Origin: DATFVJ01 sp963727015
Lineage (GTDB): Bacteria > Actinomycetota > Actinomycetes > Streptosporangiales > Streptosporangiaceae
Direction: 5' to 3'
NCBI GenBank assembly: GCA_963727015.1
Contig: CAVSEV010000001.1
Location: 62,001-126,000 of the forward strand
DNA length: 64,000 nucleotides
Under the pieces are notes generated by a model. That model saw only the letters and a program-made list of their open reading frames with translations, ran no database searches and was not told the DNA's origin. How positions within the stretch are numbered: position 1 is the stretch's first letter; each line of letters opens with the position of its first letter. Of this stretch, positions 34,928 to 43,259 are shown one piece after another. The position numbers were made by a program, and so were the translations under genes.

Positions 34928-36170
34928 AGACCGCGGTGAAGACGAGCGCGACGTTGTGGCCGCCGAAGCCGAACGAGTTGTTCAGCGCGGCTGCCGGTCC
35001 ATGCCCGCTGTGGTGCAGCTGGCGTGGCTCGGTAGCGATGTCAACGCCTGCGGCGGCGATCTCATCGTCGAGATCGTCCACGTTGATGGTTGGCGGGGCG
35101 ACGCGGTCGCGCAGCGCGCAGATGGCCGCCACCGATTCGAGCGCGCCCGCACCCCCGATCAGGTGTCCGGTCATCGACTTGGTGGCGGACACGACGGCGT
35201 CGCCGATCTCACGCTTGATGGCGAGCGCTTCCGGTCCATCGCCCGCCGGCGTCGACGTCGCGTGCGCGTTAACGTGCATGACCTGATGCGGCCCCACGCC
35301 GGCGTCGGCGAGGGCGTGCCGCATGGCCATGCCGGCACCGGTGCCGTCAGGCTCGGGCTGCGCGATGTGGTGGGCGTCCGCCGAGTAGCCCGCGCCTGCC
35401 GCGATCGCGATCACGCGCGCGCCGCGCCGCGCCGCGTGCTCGGCCGATTCGAGCACGACCGCGGCGGCTCCCTCGCCGAGCACGAAGCCGTCCCTGCCCT
35501 TGTCGAAAGGCCGCGACGCCCGCTCTGGCTCGTCGTTGCGAACGGACAGGGCCCGCATCGCAGCGAAGGACGCGACGTGCAGAGCGTGGATCGGCGCCTC
35601 GGTCCCGCCCGCCACGACCACGTCGGCACGGCCGGATCGGATCATGTCCATGCCGTATCCGATGGCCTCCGCGCCCGACGAGCACGCGCTCGCCGGGGCG
35701 TGCGCACCCGCGCGGGCACGCAGTTCCAGGCTGATCCAGCCAGCGGAGCCGTTCGGCATCAGCATCGGCACGCTGAACGGCGAGACTCGTTGCCAGCCCT
35801 TCTCCTTGAGCGTGTCGTAGGTGCTCAGCGTGGAGATCAAGCCGCCGACCCCGCTGGAGAACACCACGCCGAGCCGTTCGGGCTCGACATGCAGGTCGCC
35901 GGCGTCGCGCCACGCCTCCCGTGCCGCGACGACGGCGAACTGCTCACAACGGTCCATCCGGCGGGCCGCCACCCGGCCGAGCACTGTCGCCGGGTCGACG
36001 GCCGCCTCGGCCGCGATCTTGACCGGGAGGTCAGCTACCCACCCGTGGCTGAGCCGTCGTACCCCGGAACTGCCCGCGAGCATCGCGGTCCAGGTCGACG
36101 CAATGTCCCCGCCCAGCGGAGTGGTCGCGCCGAGCCCGGTTACCACGACGCTGACCTGGTCTCTTGCCAC
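34926..36170 (-). CDS. fabF: 3-oxoacyl-ACP synthase II (KAS II)
   Basis: 414 residues, condensing enzyme that elongates acyl-ACP with malonyl-ACP. Catalytic triad: Cys in ASACSSGAEAIGYGMDMI, His in HVNAHATSTPAGDGPEALA and His in KSMTGHLIGGAGALESV. The N-terminus VSVVVTGLGATTPLGGDI and C-terminus NNSFGFGGHNVALVF are standard, so the protein is full length. GTG 36170 has GGGAG upstream. The stop TAG is formed by TA plus the first G of MITE copy B, so the element inserted exactly at the stop codon without changing the product. Third biosynthetic gene after fabH and acpP in the cluster. Confidence 0.95.
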   Translation of the reverse strand: MARDQVSVVVTGLGATTPLGGDIASTWTAMLAGSSGVRRLSHGWVADLPVKIAAEAAVDPATVLGRVAARRMDRCEQFAVVAAREAWRDAGDLHVEPERLGVVFSSGVGGLISTLSTYDTLKEKGWQRVSPFSVPMLMPNGSAGWISLELRARAGAHAPASACSSGAEAIGYGMDMIRSGRADVVVAGGTEAPIHALHVASFAAMRALSVRNDEPERASRPFDKGRDGFVLGEGAAAVVLESAEHAARRGARVIAIAAGAGYSADAHHIAQPEPDGTGAGMAMRHALADAGVGPHQVMHVNAHATSTPAGDGPEALAIKREIGDAVVSATKSMTGHLIGGAGALESVAAICALRDRVAPPTINVDDLDDEIAAAGVDIATEPRQLHHSGHGPAAALNNSFGFGGHNVALVFTAV

Positions 36171-36235
36171 TTGCTGATCGCTCCCTGCTGTAGTCCTGGC
36201 TTAATCGCCACGCGGCTCGCGCCGCACGGGCGAGG

Positions 36236-36490
36236 TCAGGCCGATACCGCCGACCGCTGCACGTAGCTGATGACGTCCTGAACGGTCCTGAGGTTCTTCA
36301 GCTCATCGTCGGGGATCTCCACGCCGAACTTGTCCTGCGCGGCGACCGCGATCTCGACCATGGAAAGCGAATCGATGTCGAGGTCATCGACGAAGTTCTT
36401 GCCCGGGGTCACCTCGTCGGCGGGCACCCCCGCGATCTCGTCGATGATCTCGCCGAGGCCGGCAAGGATTTCCTGTTCGGTCAGCGCCAT
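36236..36490 (-). CDS. acpP: Acyl carrier protein
   Basis: 84 residues, four-helix acyl carrier protein. The phosphopantetheine attachment Ser lies in FVDDLDIDSLSMVEIAVAA, and FGVEIPDDELKNLRTVQDV continues the fold. It carries growing fatty-acyl chains for FabD, FabH and FabF in the cytosol. ATG 36490 has GAAGGAG at good spacing. It lies between fabH and fabF with short gaps (81 and 65 bp), as in other actinomycete fab clusters. Confidence 0.96.
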   Translation of the reverse strand: MALTEQEILAGLGEIIDEIAGVPADEVTPGKNFVDDLDIDSLSMVEIAVAAQDKFGVEIPDDELKNLRTVQDVISYVQRSAVSA

Positions 36491-36571
36491 GTTGCGTGTT
36501 CTCCTTCTCGTAATGGGTCATGAAATGAATTTCCTGCTTGCCCAGCCACCGGGCCGTAGCCCGGAAGGCGA

Positions 36572-37537
36572 TCAGGGCATGAGGATTACCTGGGCAGCGT
36601 AGGTGAGCCCGGCACCAAATCCGAGCACAAGCACCGGTGCGCCCGAGCGCAGGTGGCCCTTCTCCGTCATCCTGGCGAGCGCGAGCGGGATCGAGGCTGA
36701 CGAGGTGTTGCCGGCCTCGACGATGTCGTCGGCCACCATGACATGAGGCACGCGCAGCTGGCGAGCGATCGCCTCCACGATGCGCAGGTTCGCCTGGTGC
36801 GGGACGAACGCAGCGAGTTCTGACGGCTCGATTCCGGCCCGCTCGCAGGCCGCCATCGCGACCGGCGCGAGCGACGTGGTGGCCCAGCGGAAGACCGACT
36901 GGCCCTCCTGGAAGAGAAAGGACTCACGGCCGGGGATGATGATCTTGTCCGCGTGCTCGCCCGCGCTGCCCCACACGACCGGCCCGATCCCGGCTTCCTC
37001 GGCCGAGTCGGTGGCCGTCACCACCGCGGCGCCCGCGCCGTCGGCGAAGATGATGCAGGTCGACCGGTCGGTCCAGTCGATCCACGAGGACAGCTTCTCC
37101 GCGCCGATGACGAGCGCCGACCGCGCCGACCCGGCCCGCACCCCATCGCTGGCGCTGGCGAGCGCATAGCAGAATCCGGCGCAGGCGGCGTTCAGGTCGT
37201 AGGCACCGGGCGCGGTGATGCCGAGCCGGTGCGCCACCGTGGCGGAGGTATTGGGAATCTGCGCTTCCTGCGTGCACGTCGCGACGATGACCAGGTCGAT
37301 ATCGGCCGCCGGCAGGCCGCTGGCGGCGAGCGCCTTACCGCCGGCCGCCACCGCCATGTCCGCGACACTCTCCTCGGGCCCGGCGATCCGCCGGCTGGAA
37401 ATGCCGACGCGGCTGCGGATCCACTCGTCGCTCGTATGGATGGTGGCGGCGAGGTCGTGGTTAGTGACGATGTTGGCGGGCTGGTAACCGCCGAACGCCA
37501 TGATCCGCGCGGCGGGTGCGCCAGCGGGCAGGTGCAT
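36572..37537 (-). CDS. fabH: 3-oxoacyl-ACP synthase III (KAS III)
   Basis: 321 residues, initiates fatty-acid synthesis by condensing an acyl-CoA starter with malonyl-ACP. In actinomycetes the starter is often branched. Catalytic residues: Cys in YDLNAACAGFCYALASA, His in AFVPHQANLRIVEAIA, Asn in VEAGNTSSASIPLALAR. Typical motifs TSDEWIRSRVGISSRRIA and GAGLTYAAQVILMP. I chose ATG 37535-37537, with GAGAGG seven bases upstream. An ATG at 37552 overlaps the fabD stop (ATGA) and would add MRGTH. Longer upstream sequence is fabD shadow. Second gene of the cluster. Confidence 0.95.
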   Translation of the reverse strand: MHLPAGAPAARIMAFGGYQPANIVTNHDLAATIHTSDEWIRSRVGISSRRIAGPEESVADMAVAAGGKALAASGLPAADIDLVIVATCTQEAQIPNTSATVAHRLGITAPGAYDLNAACAGFCYALASASDGVRAGSARSALVIGAEKLSSWIDWTDRSTCIIFADGAGAAVVTATDSAEEAGIGPVVWGSAGEHADKIIIPGRESFLFQEGQSVFRWATTSLAPVAMAACERAGIEPSELAAFVPHQANLRIVEAIARQLRVPHVMVADDIVEAGNTSSASIPLALARMTEKGHLRSGAPVLVLGFGAGLTYAAQVILMP

Positions 37538-37548
37538 GTGAGTCCCTC

Positions 37549-38751
37549 TCATTCCGCTGTCTGTGGCTGAAGCCTGACCAGTGGCTGACCCGCGCTGACC
37601 GGGTCCGCGTCCTCGACCAGCCACTCCAGCACATGACCCGCGCACGGCGCGAGCACCGGGTGTTTGCTGCCGCGCGCGTCTACGTGCCCAATTTCCGCGC
37701 CGGCCTGCACCTGCCCCTCCCCGTTCAGCGCCGTGTGGCCGGTTGTCATTCCTGGTTCGCCGCGGAACGTGCCGCCGAGGGGCGCCACGAGCAGCCGCCA
37801 CTCCGGCGTGTCCGACGCGGTATGCACGGCGTGCGCGGCGACGAGGCTGCGGGCCGCGTCAAGTTCTGCCGGGGTCCTCAAGGCGAGCAGCGCCGCGCCG
37901 GGCAGCGCGCGCCGGGCCAGGGCGGTGAGGGTGCCGGCGGGTGGCAGCTCGATGATGGCGCTGGCCCCGAGGCCGGCCAGTGTCCGCATGCACGCATCCC
38001 AGCGGACCGGCTCGCTGACCTGGGCCACGACCCGCTCCAGCCATTCGGCGCCGGTGCGCACGGCGGCCCCATCGCGATTGGAAAGCAGCGTGGTGCGAGG
38101 GTCGCTGACCGTGATGCCTGCTGCCGCCCGGCGCAGCGCGCCGGTGGCCGGGGCCATGTGGCGGGTGTGAAACGCGCCCGCGACCTGCAGCGGGCGCAGC
38201 CTCGTGCCGGCCGGCGGATCAGCGGCGAGCGCGTCAAGCTGCGCCTTCGTGCCTGCCGCGACGATCTGGCCCGCGCTGTTCACGTTGGCCGGGGTCAGGC
38301 CGTTCGCGTTCATCGCGGCGAGCACGGCCTGCTCGTCGCCACCGAGTATCGCCGTCATGCCCGTCGGCTCGGCGGCCGCGGCCCGGGCCATCGCCTCACC
38401 GCGCACCCGGACCAGCCGAATTGCGTCGGCAGGACTGACCACCCCGGCGATGGCGCCCGCGGCGAGTTCGCCGACGCTGTGCCCTGCGACGGCGCCTGAC
38501 AGCCGCCACGCCTCCTCGATGTGGCCGAACAGCGCCCCGGCAGCGGCCATCGCGGCCGCGACAAGCAACGGCTGCGCGGTCGCCGTGTCGCGGATCTCGT
38601 CGGCGCTGGCGGTGCTGCCGGAGCGCGCAAGATCGCGGCCGGCGAGTTCCGACCATGCGGCGAGTTCCGCTGGCACACCAGGAAGCTCAAGCCACGGGGA
38701 AAGGAAACCCGGAACCTGGGCACCCTGTCCGGGAGCGACGATGACGAGCAT
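37549..38751 (-). CDS. fabD: Malonyl-CoA:ACP transacylase with a C-terminal biotinyl/lipoyl-like domain
   Basis: 400 residues. The first ~310 are FabD: IVAPGQGAQVPGFLSPWLE, AVAGHSVGELAAGAIAGVV with the active Ser, VRGEAMARA, and AGAFHTRHMAPATGAL with the catalytic His. It loads malonyl groups onto AcpP. Usual FabD is about 310 residues. Here ~80 more follow (PEWRLLVAPLGGTFRGEPG, QVQAGAEIGHVDARGSKHP, VLAPCAGHVLEWLVEDADP, VSAGQPLVRLQ), which read as a barrel-sandwich domain of the biotinyl/lipoyl type but lack the MKM attachment motif. Start ATG 38751 with GGTGGAAGC upstream. First biosynthetic gene of the cluster, directly after the promoter region and fasR. The extension may link malonyl-CoA production to FabD, a guess. 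Confidence 0.93.
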   Translation of the reverse strand: MLVIVAPGQGAQVPGFLSPWLELPGVPAELAAWSELAGRDLARSGSTASADEIRDTATAQPLLVAAAMAAAGALFGHIEEAWRLSGAVAGHSVGELAAGAIAGVVSPADAIRLVRVRGEAMARAAAAEPTGMTAILGGDEQAVLAAMNANGLTPANVNSAGQIVAAGTKAQLDALAADPPAGTRLRPLQVAGAFHTRHMAPATGALRRAAAGITVSDPRTTLLSNRDGAAVRTGAEWLERVVAQVSEPVRWDACMRTLAGLGASAIIELPPAGTLTALARRALPGAALLALRTPAELDAARSLVAAHAVHTASDTPEWRLLVAPLGGTFRGEPGMTTGHTALNGEGQVQAGAEIGHVDARGSKHPVLAPCAGHVLEWLVEDADPVSAGQPLVRLQPQTAE

Positions 38752-38818
38752 GCTTCCACCCTGCCCTGTAGAACTCCGCTATAAGAATGCAGAGAAGTAC
38801 GAAGTTGGTTGCTCAGAC

Positions 38819-38837
38819 CTTGTAGGTATTCTACAAG
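38819..38837. promoter_or_regulatory. Candidate operator upstream of fabD
   Basis: Perfect inverted repeat CTTGTAG-GTATT-CTACAAG, overlapping the end of fasR and lying 68-86 bases before the fabD start. In streptomycetes FasR binds upstream of fabD and activates the cluster. This palindrome is a natural candidate site. It could instead be a weak terminator of fasR. A TTATAG box in the following 60 bases may be the -10 element. Confidence 0.5.
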
Positions 38838-40099
38838 TCTTGTGTGCTTGTGATCGGTGTAGGCGACGAAACGACCCCGTTAGCCGTCTCGTCCAGGTCC
38901 CCGACCGGTCCCCTGGCATGCTGCCTGGCCGCGAGCCGGCCCATCGTCACCGCGATCTGCAGCGCGAAGGTGCCGCGGCCGTCGCCGGGCAGGTGACCGG
39001 TGAGCTCGGCGATCCGCCGCAGCCGGTAGCGGACCGTGTTGGGGTGCACGAAAAGGAGCCGGGCGGTGGCTTCGAGCGACAGGCCCTGCTCCAGGTAGGC
39101 GGCGAGCGTGTCGAGCAGCGGCGAGCCGCCCCGCAGCAGCGGTTCGTAGACCTCGCTGATGAGCTTGTCGCGGGCCTCCTGATCGCCGTCGAGCGCGCGC
39201 TCAGGCAGCAGGTCGTCGGCTTCCACCGGGCGCGGGGCGTCCGGCCACGCGGGCGCGGCGCGCAGCCCGGCCAGGGCGGCGCGGGCCGAATGGGAGGCCG
39301 ACTGCAGGTCGGGCACGGCCGGGCCGACGACCACTGCGCCCGCACCGAACCTGCCCGCGAACTGCGTGGCCGCCTTGACCGGATCGGACGCGCCGCCGAC
39401 CAGCACGATCAGCCGGTGTCCCTGCACGCCGGCGAGCAGGTCAAGCCGCGCACGGCGGGCAAGGATCCGCAGCTCGTCGATGACAGCCTCAGGCTCTGCC
39501 TCATCCGCATGCCCCACGATGGCCACCACGGGCGACGACGACCACCGCAGCGCCGAGGTCCACGAGTGCATGCTGTCGTGCACCTCGCCGTGCAGGAGTT
39601 CATCCACCACGAGCGCCTCGAGGCGCGCGTCCCAGGCGCCGCGTGCCTCGGCGGCCCGCGCGTACACCTGCGCCGCGCCGAACGCCACCTCCCTGGTGTA
39701 GCGCAGCACCGCCTCGCGCAGTTCCACCTCACCGCCGGGCGCGGCGAGCTGCTCGACCTGGGCCTCCACCACGTCGATGACGACGCGCACCATCTCCACG
39801 GTCTGCTGCAGCGACACCGCCCTGGTCAGCTCGCGCGGCGCGGTGCCGAACACCTCACCGGTGACGGCCGGCCGGTCCTTCTCCGGGTGCTTTATCCAGT
39901 CGACGAATGCCGCCACCCCGGCCTGGGCGACCAGCCCGATCCAGGACCTGTTCTCCGCGGACATCGCGCGGAACCAGGCCAGCCGCTGCTCCATCGACGC
40001 CACGGCCGCCGTGCCGAGGCTGCCCATGGCACGCTCGAGCCGTCGCACGGTCGCGGGACGCACCCGGCCGCCCGGTCCTCGAGGTGGGTTGGCTCTCAT
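38831..40099 (-). CDS. fasR: PucR-type regulator of fatty-acid synthesis (FasR-like)
   Basis: About 420 residues with the arrangement of actinomycete FasR: a helical N-terminal sensory region (MGSLGTAAVASMEQRLAWF, DWIKHPEKDRPAVTGEVFG, ELTRAVSLQQTVEMVRVVI), a middle diguanylate-cyclase-like/GAF-type part (ALVVDELLHGEVHDSMHSW, SSPVVAIVGHADEAEPEAV) and the C-terminal PucR helix-turn-helix (LLDTLAAYLEQGLSLEATA, RLLFVHPNTVRYRLRRIAE, LTGHLP). In Streptomyces the homologue activates the fabD-fabH-acpP-fabF genes, and the gene stands directly upstream of fabD as here. ATG 40099 was chosen, with GGGTGG upstream. GTG/ATG alternatives lie within nine bases. Confidence 0.9.
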   Translation of the reverse strand: MRANPPRGPGGRVRPATVRRLERAMGSLGTAAVASMEQRLAWFRAMSAENRSWIGLVAQAGVAAFVDWIKHPEKDRPAVTGEVFGTAPRELTRAVSLQQTVEMVRVVIDVVEAQVEQLAAPGGEVELREAVLRYTREVAFGAAQVYARAAEARGAWDARLEALVVDELLHGEVHDSMHSWTSALRWSSSPVVAIVGHADEAEPEAVIDELRILARRARLDLLAGVQGHRLIVLVGGASDPVKAATQFAGRFGAGAVVVGPAVPDLQSASHSARAALAGLRAAPAWPDAPRPVEADDLLPERALDGDQEARDKLISEVYEPLLRGGSPLLDTLAAYLEQGLSLEATARLLFVHPNTVRYRLRRIAELTGHLPGDGRGTFALQIAVTMGRLAARQHARGPVGDLDETANGVVSSPTPITSTQDL

Positions 40100-40161
40100 C
40101 ACCACCACCCTGCCACTTCGGGAAAGGCGCTGCGCCGCGCGACCCGCCCGCTAGAGTCCAT

Positions 40162-40217
40162 TCCTGGCGTACAGATCCTGGCGTACAGATCCTGGCGTAC
40201 AGATCCTGGCGTACAGA
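40162..40217. repeat. 14-bp tandem repeats
   Basis: Four units of TCCTGGCGTACAGA in the 200-bp region between the divergent fasR and GT-C-like genes. A longer pair, ATCAGGGGCTCACxGGGCGA, follows at 40259-40305. Either could be regulator-binding sites. Confidence 0.85.
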
Positions 40218-40306
40218 AGCCCGCTGACGGCCGGGCGGCGCGAAGGTCGTCAGTTGCGTATCAGGGGCTCACAGGGCGATTGCGGATCAGGGGCTCACGG
40301 GGCGAC

Positions 40307-42055
40307 ATGGACGCGTTAGCACGGGTGGCGGACGAGCACGGCCCCGCCGCGGGCCGCACGCTCAGGCGGGCGGCCTGGGCGGGTGGATCAGCCAGAACGG
40401 CCGGAACGGCCAGGGCGGCCGCGGCCAGGGCAGCCGGAACGGCCAGGGCAGCCGGAACGGCCGGAACGGCCGGAACGGGCAGGCCCGGCTGGGCGGCCAT
40501 CACCACCGCGCTGGTGATCGCCGCCACCGTGGCGGTCCGGCTGTGGCCGCTGATCAGCCGTCACATGCTGGGCGGGCTGCTCGAATACGACGACGGCGTC
40601 TACTACGGCGCCTCGGCGCACCTGGTCGGGGGCGCCCTGCCGTACCGCGATTTCGTCTTCGTCCAGCCGCCAGGCGTCCTGCTGCTGCTCGCGCCGTTCG
40701 CCGCGGTCGCCAGGGTGGCAGGCGATCAGGGGGCGATGACGGCAGCCAGGCTGGCGATGATCCTTGTCGCGGCCGTCAACGCATGGCTGCTCATGCGCCT
40801 CACCCGGCGCTGGTCGGGTGACGTGGCGGCCGTGGCGGCGGGAGCGGCCTACGCGGCGTGGGGAGGCGCCGCCGCGGCCGAGCGCACGGTGCTGCTCGAG
40901 CCGCTGCTCGGCCTTGGCCTGCTCGGCGCGATGACGCTGCTCGCCGCGGGCGAGGCAGCCGGCGCTCGGCCACGGCACAGACTTCCGGCGGCGGGGCTGT
41001 CCGCCGCCGGAACGATCCTCGGGCTCGCCCTGGCGGTGAAGACCTGGGCGGTAGCGGACGTCGCCGTGCTCGCCGGATGGCTGCTGTGGCGACCGGGCTG
41101 GCGGCCCGGACGGCGCCGAGGATGGCGGCCGGGATGGCGCCGAGGATGGCGCCCCGCCGTGACGCTGGCCGGCACCGCGTTCGGCACGGCAGCGCTGGCG
41201 TGCCTGCCGTTCTTCGCCGCCGCGCCAGGGGCCATGGTTCACCAGGTGATCCTTGATCAGCTTGGGCGGACCGAGCGGCTCACTCCCGACCCGGTGGTAT
41301 TCCTGCACGAGGTGGCAGGCGTGGGGCAGGTGTACGGCCGGGCCGGGGCGGCGCCCGGGGTTGCCATCGCCGTGCTCGGGCTCTTCGCCGTGGCGGTCAT
41401 TTTCACGCTGCGGCGCGGCCCCCGCATCTGGGCTGTGCTCGCGATCGCGCAGGTTGCGCTGGTGCTGCCGCAGCGCAGTTACACCTACCACTACATCGAC
41501 TTCGCCGCCCCCGCGCTCGCGGCCTGCGCCGGCACCGCCGCCGCGGCGGCGTTACATGCGGCGGGCCGGCCCGGCAGGTTCGGCCGGCCCGCTGCGGCGG
41601 CCGCAGCATGTGCCATGGCGGCAGCCGTTGCCGCGTTCGGCTGGCAGTCGCTGACCCAGGACGTGGCCGGCTCGCCCGCACAGCCGGCGCTCAGCGTGTT
41701 CTTCGCGGCGCACCCGTGCGCGTTCACCGACTACCCCTCGCTGCTCACCGCCGCGGATGCCGAGACCAGGCAGGTCCGGCTGCACTGCGCCAACCTCGTG
41801 GACTACACGGGAGCCGCGCTTTCCGCGGGCGATGGCCGGATGCTCAGGCTCGGCCATGGCACCGGCGGCCGCCGCACCGGGCTCTACCGCGCCCCGGGCT
41901 GGCAGGCGCAGGTCCGCAGCGTCCTCGCGGCGAGCGACGCGGCGGTGCTTTCATGGCGCCCCCAGCGCTGGACGCCGGCCACGTGGCGCTTCTTCCACCA
42001 GCGTTTCCGCGGGTTACGCCGGGTGGGGTTCGTCACCCTGTGGACCTTGCGCTGA
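40307..42055 (+). CDS. Multipass membrane protein, GT-C glycosyltransferase-like
   Basis: 582 residues from ATG 40307. The frame extends 2 kb upstream, but only as shadow sequence. After an Ala/Gly/Thr-rich low-complexity N-terminus (ARAAGTARAAGTAGTAGTG) come about nine membrane helices. The first loop has ISRHMLGGLLEYDDGVYYG with an acidic pair, then HLVGGALPYRDFVFVQPPG, the pattern of GT-C polyprenyl-phosphate-sugar mannosyltransferases and PMT-like enzymes. A basic W/R repeat (WRPGRRRGWRPGWRRGWRP) joins helices 5 and 6. It would add sugars to lipid or protein outside the membrane. The acceptor is unknown. It is divergent from fasR and followed after 19 bases by the PHP gene. Confidence 0.75.
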   Translation: MDALARVADEHGPAAGRTLRRAAWAGGSARTAGTARAAAARAAGTARAAGTAGTAGTGRPGWAAITTALVIAATVAVRLWPLISRHMLGGLLEYDDGVYYGASAHLVGGALPYRDFVFVQPPGVLLLLAPFAAVARVAGDQGAMTAARLAMILVAAVNAWLLMRLTRRWSGDVAAVAAGAAYAAWGGAAAAERTVLLEPLLGLGLLGAMTLLAAGEAAGARPRHRLPAAGLSAAGTILGLALAVKTWAVADVAVLAGWLLWRPGWRPGRRRGWRPGWRRGWRPAVTLAGTAFGTAALACLPFFAAAPGAMVHQVILDQLGRTERLTPDPVVFLHEVAGVGQVYGRAGAAPGVAIAVLGLFAVAVIFTLRRGPRIWAVLAIAQVALVLPQRSYTYHYIDFAAPALAACAGTAAAAALHAAGRPGRFGRPAAAAAACAMAAAVAAFGWQSLTQDVAGSPAQPALSVFFAAHPCAFTDYPSLLTAADAETRQVRLHCANLVDYTGAALSAGDGRMLRLGHGTGGRRTGLYRAPGWQAQVRSVLAASDAAVLSWRPQRWTPATWRFFHQRFRGLRRVGFVTLWTLR

Positions 42056-42074
42056 TCCCGGCTAAGGTCGTCGG

Positions 42075-43109
42075 ATGGAACCGGTCCAGGCGCTACAGAA
42101 GATCGCTTTTCTGCTCGAACGTGCGAACGAGCCCACCTACCGGGTGCGCGCGTTCCGCCGCGCCGCTGAGGTGGCAGCCAAACTGCCCGCGGCGGAGCTC
42201 GCCGACCGGGCCAGCAGCGGCACGCTCACTGACCTGCCGGGGATCGGCGACGTGACGGCGACCGTCATCGCCGAGGCGCTCGGCGGCGAGATCCCCGTCT
42301 ACCTGCGACGGCTGGAGGCGACAGAAGGCACCGAGCCGGCCGGCGCGGCGGCCGAACTGCGCGCCGCGCTCCGTGGTGACCTGCACACCCATTCCGACTG
42401 GTCCGACGGCGGCAGCCCGATCGGGGAGATGGCGGCGGCGGCACAGGCGGTCGGCCATGCTTACGTCGCGCTGACCGACCACTCGCCGCGGCTGACCGTG
42501 GCGAACGGTCTTGATCCCGAACGGCTGCGCGGGCAGCTACGACTGGTCGGCGAACTCAACGAACGGCTGGCGCCCTTCCGGATCCTGACCGGGATCGAGG
42601 TCGACATTCTCGATGACGGCTCGCTCGACCAGGAACCCGATCTGCTTGACCAGCTTGACGTGGTGGTGGCGAGCGTGCACTCGAAACTGCGGATGGAATC
42701 TGATGCCATGACAAGGCGGATGGTCGCCGCCGTCGCCAACCCGCGAGTCGACGTGCTCGGGCACTGCACGGGCAGGATCGTGCAAGGCGGCGGCAGGCGC
42801 GCTGGCGGGCGGACCAGGCCCGAGTCGCAGTTCGATCCTGGCGCGGTGTTCGGCGCGTGCCTTGCGCACGGCGTCGCGGTCGAGATCAACAGCAGGCCTG
42901 ACCGGCTCGACCCGCCGAAGCGGCTGCTCCGGCTGGCCTTCGAGGCGGGCTGCGTGTTCGCCATCGACTCTGACGCGCACGCGCCCGGACAGCTCGACTG
43001 GCAGCCGAACGGATGCGAGCGCGCCGCGCGCTGCGGGATCCCCGCCGGGCGGGTGGTCAACACCAAGGGCCTGGACGATCTTCTCGCCTGGACCAGCCGT
43101 AGCCACTGA
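42075..43109 (+). CDS. HhH-PHP phosphoesterase (PolX C-terminal-like)
   Basis: 344 residues. N-terminal helix-hairpin-helix region: VQALQKIAFLLERANEPTY, RVRAFRRAAEVAAKLP, LTDLPGIGDVTATVIAEAL, as in family X polymerases. PHP domain from residue ~98: LRGDLHTHSDWSDGGSPI, YVALTDHSPRLTVANGL, LTGIEVDILDDGSLD, VVASVHSKLRM, VLGHCTGRI, VEINSRPDRLDPPK and AIDSDAHAPGQLD, carrying the metal-binding His/Asp/Glu set. The nucleotidyltransferase domain of full PolX is absent, so it is probably a 3'-5' exonuclease or phosphoesterase in DNA repair. Start ATG 42075. It ends convergent to aceE. Confidence 0.88.
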   Translation: MEPVQALQKIAFLLERANEPTYRVRAFRRAAEVAAKLPAAELADRASSGTLTDLPGIGDVTATVIAEALGGEIPVYLRRLEATEGTEPAGAAAELRAALRGDLHTHSDWSDGGSPIGEMAAAAQAVGHAYVALTDHSPRLTVANGLDPERLRGQLRLVGELNERLAPFRILTGIEVDILDDGSLDQEPDLLDQLDVVVASVHSKLRMESDAMTRRMVAAVANPRVDVLGHCTGRIVQGGGRRAGGRTRPESQFDPGAVFGACLAHGVAVEINSRPDRLDPPKRLLRLAFEAGCVFAIDSDAHAPGQLDWQPNGCERAARCGIPAGRVVNTKGLDDLLAWTSRSH

Positions 43110-43259
43110 CACGTTGTCCCCAGAGCCGGGAAGCATCCACAGAACCTCGTTCGGCCATGCCGCCTGCTTGACAACCTGGCAAAATCACCAGTAGGGCAAA
43201 GCCCCCAGGGCGGGTGGGTCCTGGTTAGACGTGGTTCGACGTTGACTCGATGCGGTTCG

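Noticed and set aside
34770..36266. A 498-codon plus-strand frame over fabF and MITE B
   Set aside because: Antisense shadow of fabF.
38204..40306. Long upstream extension of the GT-C-like frame to 1283 codons
   Set aside because: The extension runs antisense through fabD and fasR. The membrane protein begins near 40307.
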